NCBI GenBank assembly: GCA_019638805.1
Contig: JAHBTA010000005.1
Span: 62,001-126,000, forward strand
Reading direction: 5' to 3'
Origin: Microbacteriaceae bacterium
GTDB lineage: Bacteria > Actinomycetota > Actinomycetes > Actinomycetales > Microbacteriaceae
Length of the DNA: 64,000 nt
This document shows positions 47,481 through 56,115 of this stretch, one piece after another (positions within the stretch are counted from its first letter, which is position 1; each line of letters starts with the position of its first letter). The notes beneath the pieces were generated by a model. The model saw nothing but the letters and a program-made list of their open reading frames with translations, had not been told where the DNA came from and did no database searches. Made by a program: the position numbers and the translations under genes.

Positions 47481-47933
47481 ATGCACATCAACCGCAATGT
47501 CTTCGTGATCCTGACGGTCTTCTTCCTGCTCGTCGCCGCGCTGTACACGGCATGGTCGGTCATCGACTTCCACAGCAACCCGGCTCACGCCGGCGCCACG
47601 CACGTGCTCGGCGTCGAGTGGGTGGGCACCATCACGCTCGCCCTGTGCGCTGGGCTCTCCGGGCTCATCGCGTTCTATCTCGCGATGAGCCAGCGCGCCG
47701 TGGGCGGCGTGCTTCCGGAGGACCGCCAGGATGCGGAGATCGACGACGGTGACCCGGAGGTCGGCTACTTCAGCCCGTGGAGCTGGTGGCCCATCGCTCT
47801 GGCCTTCGGCGCCGCCCTGGTGTTCCTGGGCCTGGCCGTGGGCATTTGGGTGTCCTTCATCGGCGCGCCCATCGCGTTCCTCGCGATCGTCGGCTGGTAC
47901 TACGAGTACTACCGCGGCAACTTCGCCCGGTGA
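47481..47933 (+). CDS. ctaF: Actinobacterial cytochrome c oxidase subunit IV
   Basis: A 150-residue membrane protein with four predicted helices, starting directly after the ctaD stop. The N-terminal FVILTVFFLLVAALYTAW, YLAMSQRA in the middle, and GYFSPWSWWPIALAFGAAL match the subunit found only in actinobacterial aa3 oxidases. It is thought to stabilise the oxidase. The GNAT gene begins 13 bases later. Confidence 0.93.
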   Translation: MHINRNVFVILTVFFLLVAALYTAWSVIDFHSNPAHAGATHVLGVEWVGTITLALCAGLSGLIAFYLAMSQRAVGGVLPEDRQDAEIDDGDPEVGYFSPWSWWPIALAFGAALVFLGLAVGIWVSFIGAPIAFLAIVGWYYEYYRGNFAR

Positions 47934-47946
47934 TCCCGCAGCGACC

Positions 47947-48375
47947 ATGACCGCGGTCATTCGCGAGGCACGGCCGGGCGACGAGGACGGCCTGTTCTCG
48001 CTCGTCATGCAGCTCGGCCACGCGTTCCCGCCCGTACGCGCAGCATTCGACGCGACCGTCGCCGCCTACTTCGCGGGGGAGCTTCCCAGCGTCCACATCC
48101 TCGTCGTGGATGACGGGGGTGCGATCCAGGGGTACGCCCTGGTGACCATCGTCCCCCTGCTCGCGACCAACGGTCCCTCCGCCCAGCTGCAGGAGATCGT
48201 CGTCGACGAGGGCGCGCGCGGCCACGAGTACGGCACGAGGCTCGTTCGCGCCGTCGAGGAGGAATGCGAGCGCCGCGGTGTCACCCAGCTCACGGTCGCG
48301 AGCCGCCGCGCGGGCGGCTTCTACGACCGCCTCGGATTCCACGAGAGCGCCGAGTACATGAGGCGCTTCTTCTAG
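47947..48375 (+). CDS. GNAT-family N-acetyltransferase
   Basis: A 142-residue acetyltransferase with the acetyl-CoA loop in VVDEGARGHEYGTRLVRAVEEE near residue 80 and the closing GFYDRLGFHESAEYM. The substrate is unknown. It is placed 13 bases after ctaF, so probably on the same mRNA as the oxidase genes, which is not usual. The stop codon lies in the first unit of a 17-bp repeat at 48365-48416. Protein modification of the oxidase or unrelated insertion are both possible. Confidence 0.85.
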   Translation: MTAVIREARPGDEDGLFSLVMQLGHAFPPVRAAFDATVAAYFAGELPSVHILVVDDGGAIQGYALVTIVPLLATNGPSAQLQEIVVDEGARGHEYGTRLVRAVEEECERRGVTQLTVASRRAGGFYDRLGFHESAEYMRRFF

Positions 48376-48416
48376 ACCTCAGCTTCTTCTAGACCTCGGT
48401 GGTGTTCTAGACCTCA
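48365..48416. repeat. Gene-end tandem repeat (17, 17 and 18 bp) between GNAT and qcrB
   Basis: GCTTCTTCTAGACCTCA (48365-48381) and GCTTCTTCTAGACCTCG (48382-48398) are followed by GTGGTGTTCTAGACCTCA (48399-48416). All share TTCTAGACCTC with the TCTAGA palindrome. The first copy holds the GNAT stop and the last the qcrB stop, so both convergent genes end within the array. Confidence 0.9.
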
Positions 48417-50075
48417 GTGGTGGCCGCCGTGCTTCGCGGCCTCGAGCTCGGTGTTCGTGACGGGCGAGATGCGGTCCTCGAAGAACCAGCGGGACAGCCC
48501 GGCGCGCACGCGCTGCATGACGGGGATCCGGCCGCGGTCGTTCGGGCGCAGCATGAGGGGCTGGTAGTCGTCGAAGTCGATGAGCTTCCAGCGCTCGTAC
48601 TCGGAGAGCGGCTCGTGCACCTCGATGTACTCGCCACCGGGCAGGCGGACGATGCGCGCCGACTCGTAGCCGTGCAGGACGATCTCGCGGTCCTTCTTCT
48701 GCAGCCCGATGCAGATGCGGTGGGCGAGCACGAACGCGATGATCGGACCGAGGATGAGCAGGAGCTGGATGGCGTGCGTCACGCCCTCGATCGCGAGCTT
48801 GAAGTGGGTGGCGATGAGGTCGGAGCTAGCCGCCGCCCACATGACCGCGTAGAACGTGACCCCGGCCGCGCCGATAGCCGTGCGACGGGGCGCGTTGCGG
48901 GGGCGCTGGGCCATGTGGTGCTCGCGCTGGTCTCCCGTGATCCAGCCCTCGATGAAGGGGTAGAAGGCGACCAGGACCAGGAAGACCACGATGACCAGGA
49001 CGGGCGCCAGGATGTTGAGCGAGAGCGTGAAGCCGAAGAGCTCGAACTCCCAGCCCGGGGGCACCAGGCGCAGGGCGCCGTCGGCGAACCCGATGTACCA
49101 GTCGGGCTGCGTGCCCGCGGAGACGGGGGAGGGGTCGTACGGTCCGTACGCCCAGATCGGGTTGATGGTGACCGTGGCCGCGATGAGGGCCAGCACGCCG
49201 AAGATGATGAAGAAGAACCCGCCGGCCTTGGCGGCGAACACCGGGAGGATCGGAACGCCCACGACGTTGTCGTTGGTGCGGCCGGGGCCGGCGAACTGGG
49301 TGTGCTTGTTGACCACCATGAGGACGAGGTGGATGCCCAGTGCCGCGACCAGCACGGCGGGCAGCAGCAGGATATGGAGGCTGTAGAACATGCCCACGAC
49401 GGAGGTGCCCGGGAACTCCCCGCCGAAGAGCAGGTTGGACATCCAGGTGCCGACGATCGGGAAGCCCTTGACCATGCCGTCGATGATGCGGAGGCCGTTG
49501 CCGGAGAGCAGGTCGTCCGGCAGCGAGTAGCCCGTGAAGCCCTCGCCCATTGCCAGTACGAAGAGCACGAAGCCGATGAGCCAGTTGATCTCACGCGGCT
49601 TGCGGAATGCGCCCGTGAAGAAAACGCGCAGCATGTGCAGGCCGATCGAGGCCACGAAGAGCAGCGCGGCCCAGTGGTGGATCTGCCGCATGAGCAGACC
49701 GCCGCGGATGTCGAAGCTGATGTCGAGCGTCGAGGCGTACGCCGCCGACATGTCGAGGCCCTTGAGGGGCGCGTACGAGCCCTCGTAGGTCACCTCGGTC
49801 ATGGAGGCCTGGAAGAAGAACGTCAGGAAGGTGCCCGAGAGCAGGATGACGATGAAGCTGTAGAGCGCGACCTCGCCGAGCATGAACGACCAGTGGTTCG
49901 GGAAGATCTTGCGCCCGAACTCGCGGACGAAACCGGACATGCTCGTGCGCTCGTCGACGTAGTTCGCCGCCCAGTTGGTGAAGCGCATGCCGCGGCCAGG
50001 CGGGACGGCCTGCTCGTCCTCGGTCGTGATGCGGGCATCACGGTCGGCGGCGGTACGGGTGGCCTCGACGGTCAC
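48414..50075 (-). CDS. qcrB: Cytochrome bc1 (bcc) complex cytochrome b subunit
   Basis: A 553-residue membrane subunit with the two b-heme sites and quinol pockets. The heme histidines lie in MRQIHHWAALLFVASIGLHMLRVFFTGAFR and in SLHILLLPAVLVAALGIHLVLM. PIWAYGPYDPSPVSAG follows, where the PDWY-type Qo motif reads PDWYIGF. A C-terminal extension of about 120 residues beyond the last helix is typical of actinobacteria. GTG start overlaps the qcrA stop by four bases. It ends inside a repeat array. Confidence 0.96.
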   Translation of the reverse strand: MTVEATRTAADRDARITTEDEQAVPPGRGMRFTNWAANYVDERTSMSGFVREFGRKIFPNHWSFMLGEVALYSFIVILLSGTFLTFFFQASMTEVTYEGSYAPLKGLDMSAAYASTLDISFDIRGGLLMRQIHHWAALLFVASIGLHMLRVFFTGAFRKPREINWLIGFVLFVLAMGEGFTGYSLPDDLLSGNGLRIIDGMVKGFPIVGTWMSNLLFGGEFPGTSVVGMFYSLHILLLPAVLVAALGIHLVLMVVNKHTQFAGPGRTNDNVVGVPILPVFAAKAGGFFFIIFGVLALIAATVTINPIWAYGPYDPSPVSAGTQPDWYIGFADGALRLVPPGWEFELFGFTLSLNILAPVLVIVVFLVLVAFYPFIEGWITGDQREHHMAQRPRNAPRRTAIGAAGVTFYAVMWAAASSDLIATHFKLAIEGVTHAIQLLLILGPIIAFVLAHRICIGLQKKDREIVLHGYESARIVRLPGGEYIEVHEPLSEYERWKLIDFDDYQPLMLRPNDRGRIPVMQRVRAGLSRWFFEDRISPVTNTELEAAKHGGHH

Positions 50076-51130
50076 AGCGAACGCTCCCAGAAGCTCGGGC
50101 CGACGGGTTCGTGGAAGTCGCTGCGCGCGACCAGGTAGCCTTCCGCGTCGACGGTGATGGGCAGTTGCGGCAGCGGGCGCTTGGCCGGGCCGAAGATGAC
50201 CTCGGCCTCGCGCGTGATGTCGAACTGCGACTGGTGGCACGGGCACAGCAGGTGGTGGGTCTGCTGCTCGTAGAGGGCGACCGGGCATCCGACGTGCGTG
50301 CAGATCTTGGAGTACGCCACGATGCCGTGGTAGTTCCAGTCCTCGCGGCCCTCGGAGACCTGGAGGTCCTTCGGGTCCAGACGCATGAGCAGGACGGCGG
50401 CCTTGGCTTTCTCCTCGAGCTTGCCCTCGTGCATCTCGGCCAGCCCGTCGGGAATGACGTGGAAGACCGAGCCGAGGGTCACGTCCGACGCCTTGATGGG
50501 GCGGCCGTCCGGGTCGCGCGTGAGGCGCACGCCCTCGTCCCACAGCGTGTGCTTGAGGCGGGCCACCGGGTCGCCCGCCGGGGCCAGGTCGCGGAACAGC
50601 ACGACCGCGGGCAGCGGCGTGACGACCAGGGCGCCGATGAGGCTGTTGCGGATGAGCTTGCGGCGCGTGAAGCCGGACTCCTTGTTGCCCAGGTGGAAGG
50701 CCTCGATGGCCTTGTCGCGGGTCTCCTCGCTGCCGCGCGTGGAGTGCCGCGACTCGGGGATGTCGTGGCCGTCCATGAGGGCCTTGGACCAGTGCACGGC
50801 CCCGAACCCGATACCCAGCATGCCCAGCGCGATGCCCAGGCCCAGGAACAGCGTGTTGTAGCGCACCGACTCCATGTCGCCCGGGACGATCGGGAACACG
50901 ATGTACGCGACGATGGCGAAGACGCTGCCGACGATCGAGGCCCAGAACAGCCACGCGACGCGGCGCTCGTTCTGACGCTCCTTGACGGGGTCGATATCGG
51001 AGACGCGCGGCCGGTGGGGCGGGAATCCGGGGTTCTCGACCCGGTCGGACGCCATGACGGCCGTGCCGGTGCCGGGGGTCGGAGCCTCGCGCGTCGCCAC
51101 GTCGTGGCCGGCGCTGCCCTTGTCTGCCAT
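50072..51130 (-). CDS. qcrA: Rieske iron-sulfur subunit of the bcc complex
   Basis: A 352-residue subunit with three membrane helices near 62-180, as in actinobacteria (others have one), and a C-terminal Rieske fold. The 2Fe-2S ligands are in CTHVGCPV and CPCHQSQFD. A twin-arginine-like stretch, TRRKLIRNSL, precedes the third helix, fitting the Sec/Tat dual export of these proteins. ATG with GGAAGGA 6 bases upstream. It takes electrons from menaquinol to QcrC. Confidence 0.96.
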   Translation of the reverse strand: MADKGSAGHDVATREAPTPGTGTAVMASDRVENPGFPPHRPRVSDIDPVKERQNERRVAWLFWASIVGSVFAIVAYIVFPIVPGDMESVRYNTLFLGLGIALGMLGIGFGAVHWSKALMDGHDIPESRHSTRGSEETRDKAIEAFHLGNKESGFTRRKLIRNSLIGALVVTPLPAVVLFRDLAPAGDPVARLKHTLWDEGVRLTRDPDGRPIKASDVTLGSVFHVIPDGLAEMHEGKLEEKAKAAVLLMRLDPKDLQVSEGREDWNYHGIVAYSKICTHVGCPVALYEQQTHHLLCPCHQSQFDITREAEVIFGPAKRPLPQLPITVDAEGYLVARSDFHEPVGPSFWERSL

Positions 51131-51156
51131 GCGTTTCCTTCCGATGCTGCGGGGGG

Positions 51157-51951
51157 TCAGTTCGACTTGGCCGTGAGCCACACGGTGATGCCCACGATCG
51201 AGCCGAGCGCGAAGATCCAGACGAAGAGGCCCTCCGAGACCGGTCCGAGGCCGCCCAGGTCGATGATGCCGGGCGAGTTGGACTTGTCGTCGATGAACAT
51301 CAGGTAGCTGATGATGTCGGCCTTGTCCTCGGGCGTCAGGTTCAGGTCGTTGAAGACCGGCATGTTCTGCGGTCCGGTGACCATGGCCTCGTAGATGTGC
51401 GCGGGCTCGACGCCCTTGAGGTCGGGAGCGAACTTGCCCTCGGTGAGCGCGCCGCCCGCGCCGGCCACGTTGTGGCACATGGCGCAGTTGATGCGGAACA
51501 GCTCGGCACCGTTGGTCACGTCGCCGTTGCCGGTGAGCAGGCTCTCGTCCGGGATGCCGGGGCCGGGAGCCAGGGAGGCGACGTACGCGGCCAGCGCGGC
51601 CACCTGCTCCTCCGTGAACTGCGGCGGCTTCTCCTCCGCCTGCGGGCCGCTGGCGGCCATCGGCATGCGGCCGGTGGCGACCTGGAAGTCGACCGCGGCC
51701 GCGCCCACGCCGTGCAGGTTGGGCCCGGCGTCGGTGCCCTGCGCCGCGAGGCCGTGGCAGCTCGCGCAATTGGCCTGGAAGAGCTTCTGCCCCTCGTCGA
51801 TCAGGTTGTCGACGTGAGCGGTCGTCTCGGCGGAGGCGCTGGCGGTGAACAGCGCGTAGCTGCCACCGGTCGCGAGCAGACCGACGAGCAGGAGCATCGC
51901 GGAGACGACGGGCGAACGACGACCGGTGCGGTTCTTGCGGTGGGGTGCCAT
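51157..51951 (-). CDS. qcrC: Diheme cytochrome c subunit of the bcc complex
   Basis: A 264-residue membrane-bound cytochrome cc. An N-terminal helix (VVSAMLLLVGLLATGGSY) exports it, two heme-binding motifs (CASCH near 61 and CAMCH near 157) define two cytochrome c domains, and a C-terminal helix (GLFVWIFALGSIVGITVWL) anchors it. In actinobacteria lacking soluble cytochrome c it passes electrons directly to CtaC in a bcc-aa3 supercomplex. ATG start, 27 bases after ctaE. Confidence 0.96.
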   Translation of the reverse strand: MAPHRKNRTGRRSPVVSAMLLLVGLLATGGSYALFTASASAETTAHVDNLIDEGQKLFQANCASCHGLAAQGTDAGPNLHGVGAAAVDFQVATGRMPMAASGPQAEEKPPQFTEEQVAALAAYVASLAPGPGIPDESLLTGNGDVTNGAELFRINCAMCHNVAGAGGALTEGKFAPDLKGVEPAHIYEAMVTGPQNMPVFNDLNLTPEDKADIISYLMFIDDKSNSPGIIDLGGLGPVSEGLFVWIFALGSIVGITVWLTAKSN

Positions 51952-51978
51952 GGGCGTGAGTGCGGTCCGTTCGTTTCG

Positions 51979-52611
51979 CTATTTCAGGATGTAGATGACG
52001 GCGAACAGGCCGATCCACACGACGTCGACGAAGTGCCAGTAGTAGGAGACCGTGATGGCCGTCACGGCCTCGCGGTGGGTGAAGGTCTTGACCGCGAAGG
52101 TGCGGCCCAGCAGCAGCAGGAAGGCGATGAGACCGCCCGTGACGTGCAGGGCGTGGAAGCCCGTGGTCAGGTAGAACGCCGAGCCGTAGGAGTCGCCGGT
52201 GAAGGCGATGTGCTCGCTGACCAGCTGGCCGTACTCGAAGATCTGGCCGACCACGAACACCGCGCCCATCGCGTAGGTCAGGAAGATCCACTCGACCATG
52301 CCCCACTTCCAGAACTGGAGGGGGCCGCCCGTGCGCCGGGCGCGGTACTTCTCGGCGGCGAACACGCCCATCTGGCAGGTCACCGAGGAGAGCACGAGGA
52401 TCAGGGTGTTGACCGCTGCATACGGCACGTTGAGCTTGGCGGTCTGCTCGGCCCAGAGCTCGGGCGAGAAGTTGCGCAGCGTGAAGTAGATCGCGAACAG
52501 GCCCGCGAAGAACATGACCTCGCTGCCGAGCCAGACGATGACGCCCACCTGCGTGACGTTCGGCCGGTTGATCACCGGTGAGGGGGTGGGGCGGATCGTC
52601 GTGGAGGTCAC
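51979..52611 (-). CDS. ctaE: Cytochrome c oxidase subunit III
   Basis: A 210-residue, five-helix subunit of the aa3 oxidase. [22 protein letters not shown] near 20-45, [17 protein letters not shown] and [21 protein letters not shown] (C-terminus) are characteristic. It leads the ctaE-qcrC-qcrA-qcrB operon, separate from ctaC-ctaD-ctaF. GTG 52611 is supported by CATAAT 6 bases upstream, a leaderless arrangement. Only 43 bases separate it from the divergent trpD start. Confidence 0.95.
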   Translation of the reverse strand: MTSTTIRPTPSPVINRPNVTQVGVIVWLGSEVMFFAGLFAIYFTLRNFSPELWAEQTAKLNVPYAAVNTLILVLSSVTCQMGVFAAEKYRARRTGGPLQFWKWGMVEWIFLTYAMGAVFVVGQIFEYGQLVSEHIAFTGDSYGSAFYLTTGFHALHVTGGLIAFLLLLGRTFAVKTFTHREAVTAITVSYYWHFVDVVWIGLFAVIYILK

Positions 52612-52617
52612 GATCCC

Positions 52618-52647
52618 ATTATGGCCGATATCCCGCATCGGTACGAT
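52618..52647. promoter_or_regulatory. Compact divergent promoter between ctaE and trpD
   Basis: The minus-strand CATAAT (52623-52618) ends 6 bases before the ctaE GTG. The plus-strand TACGAT (52642-52647) ends 7 bases before the trpD ATG. The -10 boxes are 18 bases apart, so each promoter's -35 region must overlap the other gene's -10 or coding start; the two genes are likely to compete for polymerase. Confidence 0.5.
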
Positions 52648-52654
52648 CGACGCC

Positions 52655-53713
52655 ATGCCGACGCAGCCCACCTGGCCCGACATCCTCTCCACCCTCCTCG
52701 ACGGAGCCGACCTGTCCATCGCCGAGGCGGCCTGGGCTATGGAGGAGGTCATGGCGGGCCGGGCCGGGCCGGCGTCGCTCGGCGCCTTCCTCGTCGCGCT
52801 GCGGGCCAAGGGCGAGACGGTTGGTGAGATCGTGGGCTTCCGGGATGCCGTGCTCGCCCACGCGCAGGCCCTCCCGGTGGATCCGATGGCCCTCGACATC
52901 GTGGGCACCGGCGGCGATCGCGCCGGGACGGTCAACGTGTCGACCATGGCCTCGATCGTCGCGGCGGCCGCGGGCGCCCGCGTCGTCAAGCACGGTAACC
53001 GCGCCGCGAGCTCGGCGTCCGGGTCCTCCGACGTGCTCGGGGCGCTGGGCATCGACCTGACGCTCCCGCCCGAGCGCGTGGCGGCGGTCCTGGATGAGGT
53101 GGGCATCACCTTCGCGTACGCCGCGATGTTCCACCCGGGCTTCAAGCACGCCGGACCGGTGAGGGCCGAACTCGGCATCCCGACGGTGTTCAACTTCCTG
53201 GGCCCGCTGTGCAACCCGGCGCGGCCGGAGGCGAACGCCCTGGGTGTCGCGCAACTGGACAAGGTGCCGCTCTTCGTGGGCGTCTACCAGACGCGCGGCG
53301 CCTCGGCCCTGGTGTTCAGAGGAGACGACGGTCTCGACGAACTCAGCACGACCGGCCACAGCCACGTCTGGGAGGTCTCCCGCGGCGAGGTGCACGAGCA
53401 CGACCTGGATCCGGGCGATTTCGGGCTTCCGCGGGCGAGTCTCGACGACCTGCGCGGAGGGGATGCCCCGGCCAACGCGGCGATCGCACGCGGCGTGCTC
53501 GCGGGCGAGGAAGGGCCGGTGCGCGACATCGTGCTCCTCAACGCCGCCGCGGGTCTGGTCGCCTGGGACCTGGCCCACGACGCGGCCCTGGCCGACCAGG
53601 ACATCCGCGCCCGCTTCCGCACGGGCATCTCGCGTGCGGCGGAGGCCATCGACTCGGGGGCGGCCACGGCCAAGCTGGACGCCTGGGCCGCCGCGGCGGG
53701 GGGCGCGGGGTAG
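52655..53713 (+). CDS. trpD: Anthranilate phosphoribosyltransferase
   Basis: A 352-residue enzyme for the second step of tryptophan synthesis, joining anthranilate and [24 protein letters not shown] near 85 is the PRPP loop, [15 protein letters not shown] near 112 the anthranilate site, and [15 protein letters not shown] and [14 protein letters not shown] follow. No other trp genes are adjacent; solitary trpD next to ctaE is common in actinobacteria. ATG 52655 is fixed by the -10 spacing. Convergent with glpK, 12 bases apart. Confidence 0.96.
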   Translation: MPTQPTWPDILSTLLDGADLSIAEAAWAMEEVMAGRAGPASLGAFLVALRAKGETVGEIVGFRDAVLAHAQALPVDPMALDIVGTGGDRAGTVNVSTMASIVAAAAGARVVKHGNRAASSASGSSDVLGALGIDLTLPPERVAAVLDEVGITFAYAAMFHPGFKHAGPVRAELGIPTVFNFLGPLCNPARPEANALGVAQLDKVPLFVGVYQTRGASALVFRGDDGLDELSTTGHSHVWEVSRGEVHEHDLDPGDFGLPRASLDDLRGGDAPANAAIARGVLAGEEGPVRDIVLLNAAAGLVAWDLAHDAALADQDIRARFRTGISRAAEAIDSGAATAKLDAWAAAAGGAG

Positions 53714-53725
53714 GGTTCTCGCCGC

Positions 53726-55225
53726 CTACACCCAGTCGAACGACCTGGTCACGGCCTTCTTCCACTGCGCGAGGGCGCGCTCCCGCTCGGCGGGGTCCAG
53801 GGCGGGCTCCCAGCGGCGGTCCTCCCGCCAATTCGCGCGCAGCTCGTCGAGGCCCGACCAGAAGCCGACGGCGAGTCCGGCGGCGTAGGCGGCGCCCAGT
53901 GCGGTCGTCTCGGTGACCGCGGGGCGAACGACCGGAACGCCCAGGACATCCGCCTGGAACCGCATGAGCGTCTCGTTGGCGACCATGCCGCCGTCGACCC
54001 GGAGCTCGTCCAGGGCGAGCCCGACATCCGCCCGTACCGCGTCGAGCACCTCGCGCGTCTGGAACGCGACCGCCTCGAGAGCGGCGCGGGCGAGGTGCCC
54101 CCGGTTCGCGAATCGGGTGAGGCCCACGATGACTCCGCGCGCGTCCGGGCGCCAATAGGGCGCGAACAGTCCGGAGAACGCGGGTACCAGGTACACCCCG
54201 CCGTTGTCGGACACCGTGAGCGCGAGCTCCTCGACCTCGGCGGACGAGCTGATGATGCCCAGGTTGTCGCGCAGCCACTGGATGAGTGACCCGGTCACCG
54301 CGATCGAACCCTCCAGGGCGTAGGTCGCTGGCGCGTCGCCCAGGCGGTAGGCGACCGTCGAGATGAGCCCGTTGGTCGAGCGCGGCACCTCGGTGCCGGT
54401 ATTGACGAGCAGGAAGTTGCCCGTGCCGTAGGTGTTCTTCGACTCGCCGGGGGAGAACGCCGCCTGCCCGAAGGTCGCGGCCTGCTGGTCGCCCAGAATG
54501 CCCGCGACCGGCACCCCCGCGAGGCGACCGTGTGCGATCGTCCCGTACGCCTCCGACGAGCTGCGGATCTCCGGGAGCAGCGGGCGCGGAATGCCGAAGG
54601 CGTCGAGCAGGCCGTCATCCCACGCCAGGGTGCGCAGATCCATGAGCATGGTGCGGCTGGCGTTGGTGACGTCGGTGGCGTGCACACCGCCGTCTGGGCC
54701 GCCCGTGAGGTTCCACAGCACCCAGGAGTCGGTGGTGCCGAAGGCCAGCTCGCCGGCCTCGGCGCGGGGTCGGGCGCCCTCCACATGGTCGAGGATCCAG
54801 CCGATCTTGGTCGCCGAGAAATAGGTCGCCAGCGGGAGCCCGGTCTGCTCGCGGAAGCGATCGGTGCCCCCATGCGCGGCGAGCGCGTCCACGGCGTCCT
54901 GCGTGCGCGTGTCCTGCCACACGATCGCCGGCGCGATGGGCTCGCCCGTCGCGCGATCCCAGACGACCGCGGTCTCGCGTTGATTGGTGATGCCCACGGC
55001 AGCGACGTCCGCGGCGGAGGCGCCCGCCGCATCCAGGGCCTCGGCGAGCACGGCGTCCACGGTGTCGCGGATCTCGGCCGCGTCGTGCTCGACCCAGCCG
55101 GGACGGGGGAGGTGCTGGGCGTGCTCGCGCTGGCCGGTCGCGACCGGGGTGCCCGAGTGGTCGAAGACGATCGCGCGTGAGCTCGTGGTGCCCTGGTCGA
55201 TCGCGACGACGAAGCGCGCGCTCAT
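53726..55225 (-). CDS. glpK: Glycerol kinase
   Basis: A 499-residue FGGY-family kinase making glycerol 3-phosphate. [18 protein letters not shown] at the start, [17 protein letters not shown] near 78, [26 protein letters not shown] near 130, [11 protein letters not shown] near 260 and [17 protein letters not shown] near 400 all match glycerol kinase, including residues expected to bind glycerol (Arg-Glu, Asp). It is last in an operon with 4-base overlaps (ATGA with the oxidoreductase gene). No glpF, glpD or glpR is visible. Confidence 0.94.
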   Translation of the reverse strand: MSARFVVAIDQGTTSSRAIVFDHSGTPVATGQREHAQHLPRPGWVEHDAAEIRDTVDAVLAEALDAAGASAADVAAVGITNQRETAVVWDRATGEPIAPAIVWQDTRTQDAVDALAAHGGTDRFREQTGLPLATYFSATKIGWILDHVEGARPRAEAGELAFGTTDSWVLWNLTGGPDGGVHATDVTNASRTMLMDLRTLAWDDGLLDAFGIPRPLLPEIRSSSEAYGTIAHGRLAGVPVAGILGDQQAATFGQAAFSPGESKNTYGTGNFLLVNTGTEVPRSTNGLISTVAYRLGDAPATYALEGSIAVTGSLIQWLRDNLGIISSSAEVEELALTVSDNGGVYLVPAFSGLFAPYWRPDARGVIVGLTRFANRGHLARAALEAVAFQTREVLDAVRADVGLALDELRVDGGMVANETLMRFQADVLGVPVVRPAVTETTALGAAYAAGLAVGFWSGLDELRANWREDRRWEPALDPAERERALAQWKKAVTRSFDWV

Positions 55226-56115
55226 GCGGCCACCCGAGGCGCGACCTCGCTGCCGATCCACGCCACGAGCCCCTCGGGGTCGGGCTCGCCGCTCACGCCG
55301 TGCACGACGACCGTGGAGACTCCCGCCTCGCCCAGCCGGACGATCGACGCGGCGACCTCGTCGGGGCTCTCCGCCGCGATCCCGGCGTCCGGCGACGCCC
55401 GGCCCCAGTCGGCGAGTTCGGCATCCAGGAGGGCACGCGCATCGGGCCCGCGGGTCACCATGAGGTGGGCGACCAGTTCGTGATCTCGCCCGCGCGTGAT
55501 CGTCCGCACACGCTCGCCGCCGGCCGCGATCTGCGCCTCGGTCAGGGCCGAGGTGAGCATGGTGCCGTCGCCCAGTTCGGCCGCGAGGTCGAGCGTCTTC
55601 GGCCCCTCGCCGCCGAGCAGCAGACGCGACGGCCCGGCGGACGGCCAGTCCAGCCGCACCCCGTCGAGCCGCACGTACTCGCCCGCCGCGGTGACGGTCC
55701 TGCCGTCGAGCAGCGCGCGCAGGGCCGTCGCATACTCGCGCAGAAGCATCAGAGGGGATGCGGCGCGCACCCCCGCCTGACCCATCCAGTCCTGCACACC
55801 GTGGCCCACGACCGGGACGAAGCGCTCGGGGAACATGCGCTCGAGGGTCGCGATCTCCATCGCGGTCGTGACCACGGCGCGCAGCGGGACGGGCATGAGC
55901 CCGATGCCCACCCGGATGCGGCGCGTGCTCGCGAGCGCGGCGCCCGCGGCCGCGGGGCCAGACTGCTTGAAGCAGTCCTCCCACAGCCACAGGTCGTGAA
56001 GGCCCGCGTCCTCGGTCGCGCGAGCGAAGCCGAGCAGCCGCTCGGTCGGCCAGGCGGGCAGGAAGACGGTTCCGATGCGGGGGACGGTTCCGGCGGGGGA
56101 CAGCACGGGCCTCAC
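55222..56115 (-). CDS. Luciferase-like (LLM class) flavin oxidoreductase
   Basis: A 297-residue TIM-barrel flavoprotein of the bacterial luciferase-like family, probably using F420 or [22 protein letters not shown] near residue 26, [16 protein letters not shown] near 65, [16 protein letters not shown] near 100 and [20 protein letters not shown] near 155 are family features. Substrate and cofactor are unknown. GTG 56115 overlaps the stop of the hydroxy-acid oxidase gene, and its own stop overlaps the glpK ATG, so the three are translated together. Confidence 0.85.
   Translation of the reverse strand: MRPVLSPAGTVPRIGTVFLPAWPTERLLGFARATEDAGLHDLWLWEDCFKQSGPAAAGAALASTRRIRVGIGLMPVPLRAVVTTAMEIATLERMFPERFVPVVGHGVQDWMGQAGVRAASPLMLLREYATALRALLDGRTVTAAGEYVRLDGVRLDWPSAGPSRLLLGGEGPKTLDLAAELGDGTMLTSALTEAQIAAGGERVRTITRGRDHELVAHLMVTRGPDARALLDAELADWGRASPDAGIAAESPDEVAASIVRLGEAGVSTVVVHGVSGEPDPEGLVAWIGSEVAPRVAA

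Noticed and set aside
53711..53716. TAGGGT at the trpD stop as a promoter
   Set aside because: The hexamer matches, but the next gene is convergent and no start codon follows; it serves as a counter-example for the stop-codon/-10 pattern.
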